Shown piece by piece: positions 1-8,445 of a stretch of 33,538 nucleotides of DNA. A program made the position numbers and the translations under genes. The stretch is taken from contig CAITIX010000315.1 of assembly GCA_903892565.1 (NCBI GenBank), positions 1 to 33,538 of the forward strand, read 5' to 3'. Within the stretch, counting starts at the first letter, position 1; each line of letters starts with the position of its first letter. Source of the stretch: an uncultured Acidobacteriia bacterium. GTDB taxonomy: Bacteria > Acidobacteriota > Terriglobia > Bryobacterales > Bryobacteraceae. Below the pieces are notes generated by a model that worked only from the letters and a program-made list of their open reading frames with translations, was not told the DNA's origin and ran no database searches.

Positions 1-355
1 CTTTTTCGTGCGCGGCGTCGAGCGCGTCGGCGATCTGTTCGGCGATCTTCAGCACTTCGTCGACAGGCAGAGGACCTTTCGGCTCCGTGCCTTCGACATA
101 CTCCATCACCAGGTAGCCCGAGCCGTTGGGCATGGCTCCAATGTCGAACAACTGCGCGATGTTGGGGTGATTCAGCGCGGCGACGGCGCGTCCTTCACGC
201 TCAAAGCGCTCGGTGAATTGCGCCTTCGATGTCTTGATGGCGACCTCGCGATTAAGACGCGTATCGCGCGCCTTGTACACGTCGCCCATGCCCCCGGCGC
301 CCAGGGGCGCTAGGATTTCGAAGGGTCCAAGACGTTCGCCAACGGAGAGAGGCAT
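1..355 (-). CDS. Serine/threonine protein kinase, N-terminal part (runs off the window)
   Basis: The minus strand reads from an ATG at 353-355 to the window edge, giving 118 residues of a Hanks-type kinase. Seen: a glycine-rich loop LGAGGMGDVYKA near residues 18-29, the ATP-anchoring lysine in EVAIK, the helix-C glutamate context EREGRAVAALNHPNI, and the hinge GYLVMEYVEG. The catalytic loop, and any transmembrane or sensor domain, lie outside the window. Kinases with this N-terminus are very numerous in Acidobacteriota and often carry C-terminal WD40, PD40 or TPR domains, which cannot be tested here. The gene is divergent from the MFS/spermidine-synthase gene starting at 489. Substrate unknown. 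Confidence 0.9.
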   Translation of the reverse strand, partial: MPLSVGERLGPFEILAPLGAGGMGDVYKARDTRLNREVAIKTSKAQFTERFEREGRAVAALNHPNIAQLFDIGAMPNGSGYLVMEYVEGTEPKGPLPVDEVLKIAEQIADALDAAHEK

Positions 356-488
356 GATCGATAGGGATTAGTGTAACGGGATTGGCGACGTGGCGCACGA
401 AGAGCGGGGTAGGAGTCTGAAGGCAGAGACGAACGTTAAGTTGCGTTCATTCATGGAGACGTGGATTTACGCTATCCTAAGCGGTCGA

Positions 489-2570
489 ATGCCCGTATAC
501 GCCGCGACGATCTTCCTTAGCGCGTTTCTCCTGTTTCAGGTCCAGCCACTGATCGCGAAGTTCATTCTTCCCTGGTTTGGCGGATCGGCAGCCGTGTGGA
601 GCGCCGCCCTCTTATTCTTTCAGCTGGTGCTGCTGGCCGGTTACTTCTATGCGCACGTTTTGATCCGCTATTTGAAGCCAAAAATGCAGTTCAACGTGCA
701 CGCCGTGCTGCTTGTGGCCAGCCTCGCGACGCTTCCCATCGTGCCGAATGCCGTCTGGAAAACCACGGGCTCGGCCGATCCCACGTTCCGCATTCTGTTG
801 CTGCTCGCGGCCACCGTCGGATTGCCCTACGCGATTCTTTCGGCCACCAGTCCGCTATTGCAAGCTTGGTACGTGCGCACGCACAAGGGCGCGATTCCGT
901 ATCGCCTGTTCGCGCTCTCGAACTTTGGATCCTTGCTGGCGCTGTTGAGCTATCCCACGCTGGTGGAACCGCGCTTGACGCTGCACAGCCAGGCTGTGGC
1001 ATGGTCCTGGGGATTCCTGGCCTTCGCCATCGCCTGCGCGCTGGCTGCATGGAAAAGCAAAGAAGCTGGATCGGACACAACCTCGGAGACAACCTCCTCC
1101 CCGGAAGCCGATGCGGCCGACGCTGCGGCTGTGGCGCCGTCGCTCGCCGAAAAATTTCTATGGATCGGCTTGGCCTCCTGCGCCTCGGTCCTATTGTTAG
1201 CCGTCACGACATATCTAACGCAGAACGTCGCTCCGATTCCGCTGCTGTGGGTTGTGCCGCTCAGCTTGTACCTCCTGAGCTTCATCCTGTGCTTTGAAAG
1301 CGACAAGCTCTATCCGCGCTGGCTGTTCCTGCCGCTGCTGGTCGGCGCACTGGGCCTATTTAGCTACGGCATCACCTGGTATGAGAACAACACCGACATC
1401 AAGCGCCTGATCCCCGCATTGTGCGCCTCTCTCTTCGTGTGCTGTATGGTGTGCCATGGAGAGCTCGCCAAGCGGCGTCCTCATCCGAAATTCCTGACGC
1501 AGTTCTATCTGATGGTTTCCGTGGGCGGCGCCGTGGGCGGCATGTTTGTGGCATTCATCTCGCCCCGTGTTTTCCAGGATTATCTGGAACTGCCCATCGC
1601 GCTGGTAGCGGTTCTGGCTCTAGTCACTTGTGTTTTCTGGAACAAGGCTCCGCAGACGCCGGGAGCTCCGCGAGAAGCGCGCGCCGTGTGGATTCGCGTT
1701 GCACTGGTGCTGGTCACCATCGGGTTTGCCGGCTATCTGGGACGCGCACAGGTGAAGAAAGATCGCACCTTCGTACGCTCCGTGCGCAACTTCTACGGCG
1801 TCCTCCACGTGCGTGACGATAAAGAAGGCGATTACGGCTCTCCCGCCGAACGCGTCCTCGTACACGGCACCATCGATCACGGCACGCAGCTCTCGCGACC
1901 CGGATCCGACCGCATCCCCACTTCTTATTTCGGCAGCGGCTCCGGCATTTCCCGGGCGCTGCGCACGCTGCATGAAACCCGCGGAGCGATCCGCATCGGA
2001 ATTCTGGGCCTGGGCGCCGGCGTTACCGCGACGCTTGCCAATGCAGGCGACACGCTGCACTATTACGAAATCAATCCGCTGATTCTGGACATCGCCACGC
2101 ACCAGTTCGGCTTCGTCAACGGCACTCCCGCGGAAAAGAGTGTTTTGATGGGGGATGCGCGCCTCATTCTGGAATCCATTCCTTCCGAGCAGCTCGACTT
2201 TCTCGCGATGGACGCCTTCTCGAGCGACGCCGTTCCCGCGCACCTGCTCACGCGCGAGGCCTACCAAACGTACTTGCGCCATCTGAAGCCGGATGGCGTT
2301 CTCGCCGTCCACATTTCAAATCGCTATTTGGATCTGGAACCGGTGGTTTCGCAATCCATGACGGAAATCGGCTGGAGTGGTATCAAGGTGGAGGATGAAG
2401 GCGACGAAGAGCCTTTCTATAGCGGCTCCACCTGGACGATCCTCAACCACGACCCGAACTTTTTCAAGCATCAAAATTTCAAAACGTCGGGCACGTTCCC
2501 CCTGAAGCCCAAGCCCGGCTTCCGCGGCTGGACCGACGACTTTAGCAACCTGATTACGATCCTGAAATAG
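489..2570 (+). CDS. Fused MFS-like membrane / spermidine-synthase-like protein, copy 1
   Basis: This 693-residue protein has a long hydrophobic N-terminal half (roughly ten membrane segments, residues 1-430) and a soluble C-terminal half resembling spermidine synthase. The C-terminal part shows a Rossmann SAM-type loop GILGLGAGVTATLA, an acidic YEINPLI that would hold the ligand, GDARLILE, and MDAFSSDAVPAHLLT in the place of the synthase active-site loop. The start at 489 is preferred over in-frame 390 because MPVYAATIFLSAF aligns with the first residues of the neighbouring copy (MALYAITIFLSAF) and the lengths then agree (693 and 685). No clear Shine-Dalgarno precedes it; TATCCT at 473-478 could be a -10 of a very short leader. 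Polyamine synthesis is not proven; such fusions have no settled role. Confidence 0.88.
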   Translation: MPVYAATIFLSAFLLFQVQPLIAKFILPWFGGSAAVWSAALLFFQLVLLAGYFYAHVLIRYLKPKMQFNVHAVLLVASLATLPIVPNAVWKTTGSADPTFRILLLLAATVGLPYAILSATSPLLQAWYVRTHKGAIPYRLFALSNFGSLLALLSYPTLVEPRLTLHSQAVAWSWGFLAFAIACALAAWKSKEAGSDTTSETTSSPEADAADAAAVAPSLAEKFLWIGLASCASVLLLAVTTYLTQNVAPIPLLWVVPLSLYLLSFILCFESDKLYPRWLFLPLLVGALGLFSYGITWYENNTDIKRLIPALCASLFVCCMVCHGELAKRRPHPKFLTQFYLMVSVGGAVGGMFVAFISPRVFQDYLELPIALVAVLALVTCVFWNKAPQTPGAPREARAVWIRVALVLVTIGFAGYLGRAQVKKDRTFVRSVRNFYGVLHVRDDKEGDYGSPAERVLVHGTIDHGTQLSRPGSDRIPTSYFGSGSGISRALRTLHETRGAIRIGILGLGAGVTATLANAGDTLHYYEINPLILDIATHQFGFVNGTPAEKSVLMGDARLILESIPSEQLDFLAMDAFSSDAVPAHLLTREAYQTYLRHLKPDGVLAVHISNRYLDLEPVVSQSMTEIGWSGIKVEDEGDEEPFYSGSTWTILNHDPNFFKHQNFKTSGTFPLKPKPGFRGWTDDFSNLITILK

Positions 2571-2586
2571 CACACCCACCTACAAC

Positions 2587-4644
2587 ATGGCTCTCTACGC
2601 GATCACGATTTTTCTCAGCGCCTTTTTGTTGTTCCAAGTCCAGCCTTTGATCGCCAAGATTATTCTGCCGTGGTTCGGTGGATCGGCCGCGGTCTGGAGC
2701 GCCAGCATGTTGTTCTTCCAACTGCTGCTGTTGGCCGGCTACGCCTACGCGCACGTTTCCATCCGCTTCTTAAAAGCCCGCAGCCAGATGATCCTTCACG
2801 TGGCGTTGCTCGCGGGAAGTTGTCTCTTGCTCCCGATTTTGCCCAACCCCATATGGCGGCCCACGGAATCCGGCGATCCCACGTTCCGAATTCTTCTGCT
2901 GCTGGGCGCAACCATTGGCCTGCCCTACTTCTTGCTCTCGTCCACGAGTCCTTTGCTGCAGGCTTGGTACGTGCGACGTTCTGGATCAGGGATCCCATAC
3001 CGGCTCTTTGCGCTCTCCAATTTTGGATCGCTCCTCGCGCTGGTGAGCTTCCCGTTCGTCGTGGAACCGCAGATGGCCTCGCGCATGCAGGCCTACTCTT
3101 GGAGCACCGCATACGTCGCGTTTGCCTTGGTGTGCGCGTTCACGGCATGGGTCAGCAAGGACGCCTCATCGAACTCCGCCGCGAGTTCGGATTTAGCGAA
3201 CCTGTCGGCGGCATCGGATACCGATTCCGCTCCCGGATTCCTGCAACTGCTGCTGTGGGTTTCGCTCGCCGCTTGCGCTTCGGTGCTGCTGATCGCCGTA
3301 ACCAATCACATGAGCGAGAACGTCGCGCCCATCCCGTTGCTTTGGGTGTTGCCGCTTGCGATCTACCTCTTGACGTTCATCTTCTGCTTTGAAAGCGGAC
3401 GCTTCTATCACCGCTGGCTCTTCATCCCGCTGCTGTTTCCCGCGCTCGGCGGAATGGCGTATATGATTTACGCCGCCGAGGGAAACCTGACCATCAAGTG
3501 GGCGATCCCCGGATTCGCCGGCGGCCTCTTCGTCTGCTGCATGCTGTGCCATGGTGAGCTTGCGCGCCGCCGACCCGCTCCGAAGCATCTTACGCTCTTT
3601 TACCTTATGGTGTCCGTGGGCGGCGCCATCGGCGGAGTCTTCGTCGCGCTGATCGCGCCCCGCATCTTCGTCACCTACTTCGAGCTGGAAATCGGGCTCG
3701 TCGCCTGCGGAGTGCTTGCATTGATCGCCGCATGGAATGCGTATCTCCCGAAGCTCGGCGCTCTGCCTGTACGCATCGCGATCATCGTCGGTATCGGATT
3801 CCTCGCCGGCTACGTCGGACGCAAGGAACGCGAGCTCAACAAGGGCGTCCTCCTGCGCGTCCGCAATTTCTACGGACCGTTGGACGTCCGTCAGGACGCA
3901 CCAACGGAGCCTTACGCTGAGCGCACGCTCATGCACGGCACCATCAATCACGGATCGCAACTGGTGGATCCCGTGCTCAAGTACGTCAGCACGTCATACT
4001 ACGGCAAGAATTCCGGCATTGGCCGGGCGATCAAGGCCATTCAGGCGGGCGGGCCCGTTCGCATGGGACTCATCGGACTCGGCTCCGGCGTCACCACGAA
4101 CTACGGGCGCAAAGGCGACTACGTTCGCGTTTACGAAATCAATCCCCTGATCGAGATGATCGCCCAGAAGTGGTTCACCTTCTATCCTCACTCTGACGCA
4201 GACAAACAGATCTTGATGGGCGACGCGCGGCTCACCCTGGAACGCCAGGAGCCGCAAAACTTCGACCTCATGGCCGTCGATGCATTTTCCAGCGACGCGA
4301 TCCCGGTTCACTTATTGACGCGCGAAGCCATGGCGATTTACTGGAAGCATCTGAAACCCGATGGAGTTCTCGCGCTCCACATCTCAAACCGTTACCTGAA
4401 TCTGGAACCCGTCTGCCTGGGCGATGCCGTCGCCTACGGGAAAACGGCGATGACCGTGGACGACGACGGCGAAGAGGCCTCGTACATGTCTTCTTCCACC
4501 TGGGTGCTCGTGACGTCCAACAAGGATTTCTTCAAGAGCTCGAGCTTCGGCGATGCGGACATGCACCCCACCAAGCCCGTCGCCAAGTTCCGCCCGTGGA
4601 CCGACGACTACAGCAACCTGTTCCAGATCCTATCCATCCGGTAG
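2587..4644 (+). CDS. Fused MFS-like membrane / spermidine-synthase-like protein, copy 2
   Basis: A 685-residue paralogue of the preceding gene, 16 bases downstream and very probably co-transcribed. The same layout is visible: about ten membrane segments, a CHGELARRRP loop, then a soluble synthase-like domain with GLIGLGSGVTTN, YEINPLIEMI, GDARLTLE and VDAFSSDAIPVHLLT. The two copies share long stretches such as FLLFQVQPLIAK and ILPWFGGSAAVWSAS/A, so they are an old tandem duplication. Retention of both suggests different substrates or a hetero-oligomer (inference). The gene ends 31 bases from the convergent ribA stop; no terminator hairpin is obvious between them. Confidence 0.88.
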   Translation: MALYAITIFLSAFLLFQVQPLIAKIILPWFGGSAAVWSASMLFFQLLLLAGYAYAHVSIRFLKARSQMILHVALLAGSCLLLPILPNPIWRPTESGDPTFRILLLLGATIGLPYFLLSSTSPLLQAWYVRRSGSGIPYRLFALSNFGSLLALVSFPFVVEPQMASRMQAYSWSTAYVAFALVCAFTAWVSKDASSNSAASSDLANLSAASDTDSAPGFLQLLLWVSLAACASVLLIAVTNHMSENVAPIPLLWVLPLAIYLLTFIFCFESGRFYHRWLFIPLLFPALGGMAYMIYAAEGNLTIKWAIPGFAGGLFVCCMLCHGELARRRPAPKHLTLFYLMVSVGGAIGGVFVALIAPRIFVTYFELEIGLVACGVLALIAAWNAYLPKLGALPVRIAIIVGIGFLAGYVGRKERELNKGVLLRVRNFYGPLDVRQDAPTEPYAERTLMHGTINHGSQLVDPVLKYVSTSYYGKNSGIGRAIKAIQAGGPVRMGLIGLGSGVTTNYGRKGDYVRVYEINPLIEMIAQKWFTFYPHSDADKQILMGDARLTLERQEPQNFDLMAVDAFSSDAIPVHLLTREAMAIYWKHLKPDGVLALHISNRYLNLEPVCLGDAVAYGKTAMTVDDDGEEASYMSSSTWVLVTSNKDFFKSSSFGDADMHPTKPVAKFRPWTDDYSNLFQILSIR

Positions 4645-4675
4645 CTGCGGCAACGCCGCGCAAGAGGCAATCGCG

Positions 4676-5287
4676 CTACTGGGGATCCAGCAGGTGCCCG
4701 AGCTTTTCTCGTTTCGTCCGCATGTAATGTTCGGTCGAACCCATCGGCTCCGCGATGCACGGAACTCGTTCGACCACTCGGATGCCCGCCGCTTCCAGGG
4801 CTTGAATCTTTTCCGGATTGTTCGACATCAAGCGCACCGCCTTCACGCCCAAATACTTGAGAATCGCCGGAGGCATCTCATAATCCCGCATATCGGCCTT
4901 GAATCCGAGTTGCTCGTTCGCCTCCACCGTATCCGCGCCGTGATCCTGTAATTCGTAGGCGCGCAGCTTGTTCATCAGCCCGATGCCGCGGCCTTCCTGC
5001 TCTTCGTAGATCAGCAGTCCGCGACCTTCGCGCGCAATCGCCTCGAGAGCAATCTCCAACTGCTCCCGGCAATCGCAGCGCAGGCTGTGGAATACATCGC
5101 CCGTCAGGCACTGCGAATGGATACGCACCAGCACCGGAGCCGCATCCGAAATATCGCCCATGCGCAGCACGACGGATTCTTCCGTCTCGCTGCCCGTTGT
5201 TCCCTCGAAGCCGAGGATACGAAAATGTCCGAATCTACTAGGAAAATCGGCTTCGGCAACCTTGCGTAATGTAAGTGTGGATGTCAC
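4676..5287 (-). CDS. ribA: GTP cyclohydrolase II, first step of riboflavin synthesis
   Basis: This 203-residue enzyme opens the imidazole ring of GTP to 2,5-diamino-6-ribosylamino-pyrimidinone phosphate. Diagnostic sequence: RIHSQCLTGDVFHSLRCDCREQL supplies the zinc cysteines (three Cys around GDVFHSLRCDC), EEQEGRGIGL is the GTP-binding and catalytic segment, and RLMSNNPEKIQAL is the conserved C-terminal motif. It is a stand-alone RibA; no RibB (DHBP synthase) domain is fused. The start is a GTG at 5285-5287, with only a short distance to the preceding inverted repeat at 5301-5323. No FMN riboswitch is recognisable upstream. No other rib genes are in the window, so the gene is isolated from its pathway. 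Confidence 0.95.
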   Translation of the reverse strand: MTSTLTLRKVAEADFPSRFGHFRILGFEGTTGSETEESVVLRMGDISDAAPVLVRIHSQCLTGDVFHSLRCDCREQLEIALEAIAREGRGLLIYEEQEGRGIGLMNKLRAYELQDHGADTVEANEQLGFKADMRDYEMPPAILKYLGVKAVRLMSNNPEKIQALEAAGIRVVERVPCIAEPMGSTEHYMRTKREKLGHLLDPQ

Positions 5288-5300
5288 GGAATCGTCTAGG

Positions 5301-5323
5301 CGGGCTCACATCGCGCGAGCCCG
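5301..5323. promoter_or_regulatory. Inverted repeat between divergent ribA and the histidine kinase gene
   Basis: Arms CGGGCTC (5301-5307) and GAGCCCG (5317-5323) are perfect complements with a 9-base centre. The element lies in the 81-base gap between the divergent ribA and histidine kinase starts, so it could be an operator for either gene or an RNA hairpin in the kinase promoter region. Function is inferred from position only. Confidence 0.35.
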
Positions 5324-5347
5324 AACATTTGGTGCGGATATTCTCAT

Positions 5348-5353
5348 TATAAT
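5348..5353 (+). promoter_or_regulatory. Probable -10 box (TATAAT) for the histidine kinase gene
   Basis: A consensus TATAAT lies 15 bases before the ATG at 5369. No good -35 is seen at the right distance. Transcription would start near 5360 and leave a leader of only about 9 bases, too short for a normal ribosome binding site. Confidence 0.45.
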
Positions 5354-5368
5354 GATCGGCAGCGGCGC

Positions 5369-6712
5369 ATGCTCCAACAATACTTAGTGATTCTGCTCGT
5401 CAAGCTGGCCGTTGCGGCATCGCTCGCCAGCTTATTGACGCGCAGCGGACGCTTTCAACGCATGCTGATGCGCGAGGAGCGCACGCTCACGCAGCGCGTT
5501 CAAATGGCAATCGTGTGCGCGGTGATCTTCGGCTCGGGTGTCGCCACGCGCATCATGACGCACGATGCGTACCAAGCCGTCGATCTCGGCCTAGAAGGCA
5601 GCCTTGCCATTGGCATGCTCGGCGGCTACGTAACGGGTCTGCTTTCCGGCGTATTGATCTCGATTCCCGCCATGCTCAACGGCGAGCTCATGTCCATGAC
5701 GTTGCTCGCGGCGGTCGGAGTTCTCGGAGGACTGCTTCGCGACGTCGCGCCCGACAAGGAATTCATCTGGAAGTTCACCATGTTCCCGGATCTCGCGCTC
5801 GTGCGCTTGCTGCGAAAGGGCGATCTACGCCTGCCGGCGTTCAGCATTATTTGCGTTTTGATGATCGCGCTCGCCGAGCTACTGCGCTCTTCGCTCAACG
5901 CCGTATTCCCAACCAAGGGTGTTTTCGCGCTGCAGGAACATTGGCAGGAACACAGCCCGTGGCTCACCGTTGCCGTGTATCTCACAACGCTGTTCGCCAC
6001 CGCATTGCCCATCAAAATATGGAACAGCAGCCGCAATGAGAAGAAGCTCGAACAACAACAGCTGCACCTAAACCAGGCTCGTCTGGCGGCACTCAGCCGC
6101 CAGATCAACCCGCATTTTCTCTTCAACACGCTGAACTCCGTCGCCTCGCTGATTCGCCTGGATCCGGAGCAGGCGCGCCAAGTGGTCTACAAGCTTTCGA
6201 AAATCCTGCGACGCTTGCTGCGCCAGCAGGACAATCTCACCACCTTTGCCGAAGAGCTCTCTTTCATCGACGACTACCTTGCGATTGAAATGGTCCGCTT
6301 CGGCGACAAGCTCCGCTTCTTCCGCGAGGTGGATCCCGAAACGCTCGACATGCTCGTGCCCAGCATGCTCCTGCAGCCCATCGTCGAAAACAGCATCCGT
6401 CACGGACTCTCCAGCAAAGTGGAAGGCGGGACCATCCGCGTGCGTAGCCGCCTCGCCGCGGGCCGCCTGCTCATCACTGTGGAAGACGACGGCATCGGCA
6501 TCCCGGAGGAGAAACTCGCAAATCTGTTCGACCTGGGCATCGGCGTCAGCAACGTGAACGAACGCCTGCAGGTGCTCTATGGAGACGACTACAAAATGTG
6601 GGTCGATAGCCGCCTGGGCGAAGGCACCACCACGGGTATCGATCTCCCCGAGCAAGCCGGCGTGACGTCGTCCGCTCCCGCCGAAACGCTCGTCGAAAGC
6701 CGCAAGAGCTAA
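5369..6712 (+). CDS. LytS-type sensor histidine kinase
   Basis: This 447-residue membrane sensor kinase begins with a multi-span 5TM_5TMR_LYT-like region (about residues 1-215; hydrophobic runs include LAIGMLGGYVTGLLSGVLISIPAML and LTVAVYLTTLFATALPIKIW). A short coiled linker rich in E, Q and L follows, then a HisKA_7TM/His_kinase domain with phospho-acceptor H249 in QINPHFLFNTLNS. The ATPase domain shows the N box VENSIRHGL and G box DDGIGIPEEKL. LytS/YpdA kinases normally phosphorylate a LytTR regulator encoded next door; none is adjacent here, the downstream gene being a convergent MmgE/PrpD gene. The signal it senses is unknown. Confidence 0.9.
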   Translation: MLQQYLVILLVKLAVAASLASLLTRSGRFQRMLMREERTLTQRVQMAIVCAVIFGSGVATRIMTHDAYQAVDLGLEGSLAIGMLGGYVTGLLSGVLISIPAMLNGELMSMTLLAAVGVLGGLLRDVAPDKEFIWKFTMFPDLALVRLLRKGDLRLPAFSIICVLMIALAELLRSSLNAVFPTKGVFALQEHWQEHSPWLTVAVYLTTLFATALPIKIWNSSRNEKKLEQQQLHLNQARLAALSRQINPHFLFNTLNSVASLIRLDPEQARQVVYKLSKILRRLLRQQDNLTTFAEELSFIDDYLAIEMVRFGDKLRFFREVDPETLDMLVPSMLLQPIVENSIRHGLSSKVEGGTIRVRSRLAAGRLLITVEDDGIGIPEEKLANLFDLGIGVSNVNERLQVLYGDDYKMWVDSRLGEGTTTGIDLPEQAGVTSSAPAETLVESRKS

Positions 6713-6760
6713 ACGTCTTCGCAGGAAGAACTTCTTGCTTTTTCCCCAATCCCCACGTGT

Positions 6761-6793
6761 GTCATCCCGAGCGAAGTCGAGGGATCTGCTGTT
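6761..6793 (-). repeat. Dispersed repeat family 1, short copy A
   Basis: The minus-strand reading of this 33-base stretch is AACAGCAGATCCCTCGAC followed by TTCGCTCGGGATGAC. The same core occurs at 22401, 22516, 22714 (inverted), 23177, 26151 and 26256. The ATCCC/GGGAT ends can pair around a GCTTCGC-like centre. This copy lacks the longer GC-rich tail found in the island copies. Confidence 0.75.
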
Positions 6794-6812
6794 CTGCCGC
6801 AGCCCGCGCTTA

Positions 6813-6868
6813 ACCCTTCTGGATCCACCCTTCTGGATCCACCCTTCGGCATCAACCCTTCTGGATGA
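6813..6868. repeat. Four tandem 14-bp units running into the end of the mmgE/prpD gene
   Basis: ACCCTTCTGGATCC occurs at 6813-6826 and 6827-6840, followed by degenerate units ACCCTTCGGCATCA (6841-6854) and ACCCTTCTGGATGA (6855-6868). The last units overlap the final codons and stop (6852-6854) of the minus-strand MmgE/PrpD reading frame. Because 14 is not a multiple of three, changes in unit number would alter the C-terminal end of that protein. Confidence 0.7.
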
Positions 6869-7400
6869 GCGACCGCAGTTCGCGAATATTCTTCACCGCC
6901 TCGATATTCCAGATCGTCGAAATCAGCTTGTCCGCCTTCGCCGCGCCTAACGACGGAGCCACCAGATCGCGAGCCTTCGTCGCGACTTCGTCCTTCGTCA
7001 TGGGATTATCCGGCGTACCGCGTACGGCCTCGACGCGCTCCGTCAACTGCGTGCCGTCCGTCAGCTTCACTTCAATAATGGTCACGCGCTTGGGGATGAG
7101 CTTCTCGAGCTCCTCATCGAAAAAGAGCTCGACCTTCGCGCGCTCTTTCAGCACCACGGGATCCTGCATGCGCGCCTTATCGTGCGCCGCCGCGAAGCTC
7201 GCGGTCTTGTCGAGCAGCATCACCGCGATCATGTGCTGCAGGCAAATATCCGGCATGTCGCGATTATTCACCGTATTCGCTTCGCTCGACGACACGCGCA
7301 CGCGGATGTGCTCCACTTGCGCGGCCTCGAACGGATGCCGCTTGCGCAAATTCTCCACGGCATCAAGCGGCGCCTGAATCGGCGACCCCACCGTCCACTT
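6852..7400 (-). pseudogene. C-terminal part of MmgE/PrpD family protein, separated by an in-frame TAG
   Basis: This is the continuation, in the same frame, of the gene at 7401-8309. After the TAG (7401-7403) the frame reads KWTVGSPIQAPLDAVENL, the conserved segment that opens the C-terminal lid domain of MmgE/PrpD proteins, and runs 182 residues to a TGA at 6852-6854. A GTG at 7389-7391 could start a separate 179-residue chain, but no Shine-Dalgarno precedes it and it would begin inside a conserved motif. I read it as the detached C-terminal half of one ancestral gene (nonsense mutation or sequencing error). TAG ends several other genes here, so general recoding is unlikely. Confidence 0.75.
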
Positions 7401-8309
7401 CTAGATCGTGGTCTCCTTCACATTGAAGCGCTCGCCCAGCTTGTCGATCAAAATACCGGGATCGGACTTCGGCGCATACGCCAGCAGGAAATTATCCGTC
7501 CCCGCAAAAATATCCTCCACGCCGCTGCCGCCAATCTGGATCAGCAGCGCCGCACTCACACCATTGCGCGCCGGATGCCCCGCAAACACGAGCGATTTCT
7601 CGATGTGTTCCGTATCGCGCTCCCACGCCGCAATGCCCGACGCCTGCTGCGACGCGTAATCCAGAATGAAGCGCATCTGCCTTGGATCCAGACTCGCCGC
7701 GCAGCCCGCGGCCGACGCAGCGCAGAAATTTTCCGCGATGCTGTGCGAGCTCCTGTGCGTCTCCATTTGATACTTCAATGCCCCGAGCGTCGTCGTCACG
7801 CGCGTGCCAATGTCATAGCCCAGCGTCACCGCGCGCAAAAAGTGCGTCCCGCTGATGCCGAACTGTTCGCCCGCCGCGAGCGCCGCCGGAATGGTCGCGC
7901 ATCCCGGGTGCGAATGCGAAGGCGCGTGCGAATCGTCCGTTTCATCGGAGTGCGCCAGCATGCCGTTCGCCATCGCAGCTTCCAGCGGACCGCAGACAAT
8001 GTTCGATGCCGCCACCGTCGCCACCATTTCGCCCTTGTGCGCGGCGGCGAACTTCAAGGCGATTCTTCCCGGAGGCAGATCCGCGCCCGAAATCATCGCG
8101 GCCAACGTATCGAGGATGTGATACTTCGCGTGATCGACGATATCGGCCGGCAGTTCCTTCTCGCGCGCAGCGCTCATGTAAGCCGCCAGCTTCTCCGTCA
8201 CCGGACTGATCTTCGCCGCCTCAGCAGCCCTCGCGCGCATCGGCAAAACGGCTGCGGCCGCACCCGCTCCCATCGTCTGCAAAACCCCGCGCCGCGTCAT
8301 GGATTTCAT
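7401..8309 (-). CDS. MmgE/PrpD family protein with Tat signal, truncated by an in-frame TAG
   Basis: MmgE/PrpD proteins include 2-methylcitrate dehydratase and immune-responsive gene 1-like enzymes acting on small carboxylic acids. This 302-residue piece holds most of the all-helical domain: KLAAYMSAAREKELP, HYILDTLAAMISG-like segment, GMLAHSDETDDSHAPSHSHPGCATIPAALAAGE in two adjoining motifs, and ALLIQIGGSGVEDIF. The start ATG at 8307-8309 is chosen because AGGAGG sits 9 bases upstream and because the product then begins MKSMTRRGVLQ, a twin-arginine signal, with an alanine-rich hydrophobic stretch after it. Export would place the enzyme in the periplasm, unusual for a core PrpD. Homologues are about 450-490 residues; the missing part is encoded at 6852-7400. 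Confidence 0.82.
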   Translation of the reverse strand: MKSMTRRGVLQTMGAGAAAAVLPMRARAAEAAKISPVTEKLAAYMSAAREKELPADIVDHAKYHILDTLAAMISGADLPPGRIALKFAAAHKGEMVATVAASNIVCGPLEAAMANGMLAHSDETDDSHAPSHSHPGCATIPAALAAGEQFGISGTHFLRAVTLGYDIGTRVTTTLGALKYQMETHRSSHSIAENFCAASAAGCAASLDPRQMRFILDYASQQASGIAAWERDTEHIEKSLVFAGHPARNGVSAALLIQIGGSGVEDIFAGTDNFLLAYAPKSDPGILIDKLGERFNVKETTI

Positions 8310-8377
8310 CTTTGATGCCTCCTGTGAAGGCGAGGCGAACACAGCCCGTCCGCACGCACTCCAACACCGGCTTTGAT

Positions 8378-8383
8378 TTTATA
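8378..8383 (-). promoter_or_regulatory. Possible -10 box (TATAAA) for the MmgE/PrpD gene
   Basis: On the minus strand TATAAA lies about 70 bases before the ATG at 8309, within a TTGAT-N5-ATCAA inverted repeat (8373-8387). A TTGCTA further upstream is 19 bases away, so the promoter assignment is weak. Confidence 0.3.
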
Positions 8384-8445
8384 TCAAGACCCAGGCTCTA
8401 AGTAGCAAGGCGTGCGGCAGGCGTCGTGACAGTTAGTAAAGCAGT

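Noticed and set aside
5288-5368. An FMN riboswitch upstream of ribA.
   Set aside because: The gap is only 81 bases, the conserved RFN element sequences are absent, and only a simple inverted repeat is seen.
7182-8315. A 377-codon plus-strand frame rich in Arg and His.
   Set aside because: Antisense shadow of the MmgE/PrpD gene; composition is typical of a complementary-strand frame.
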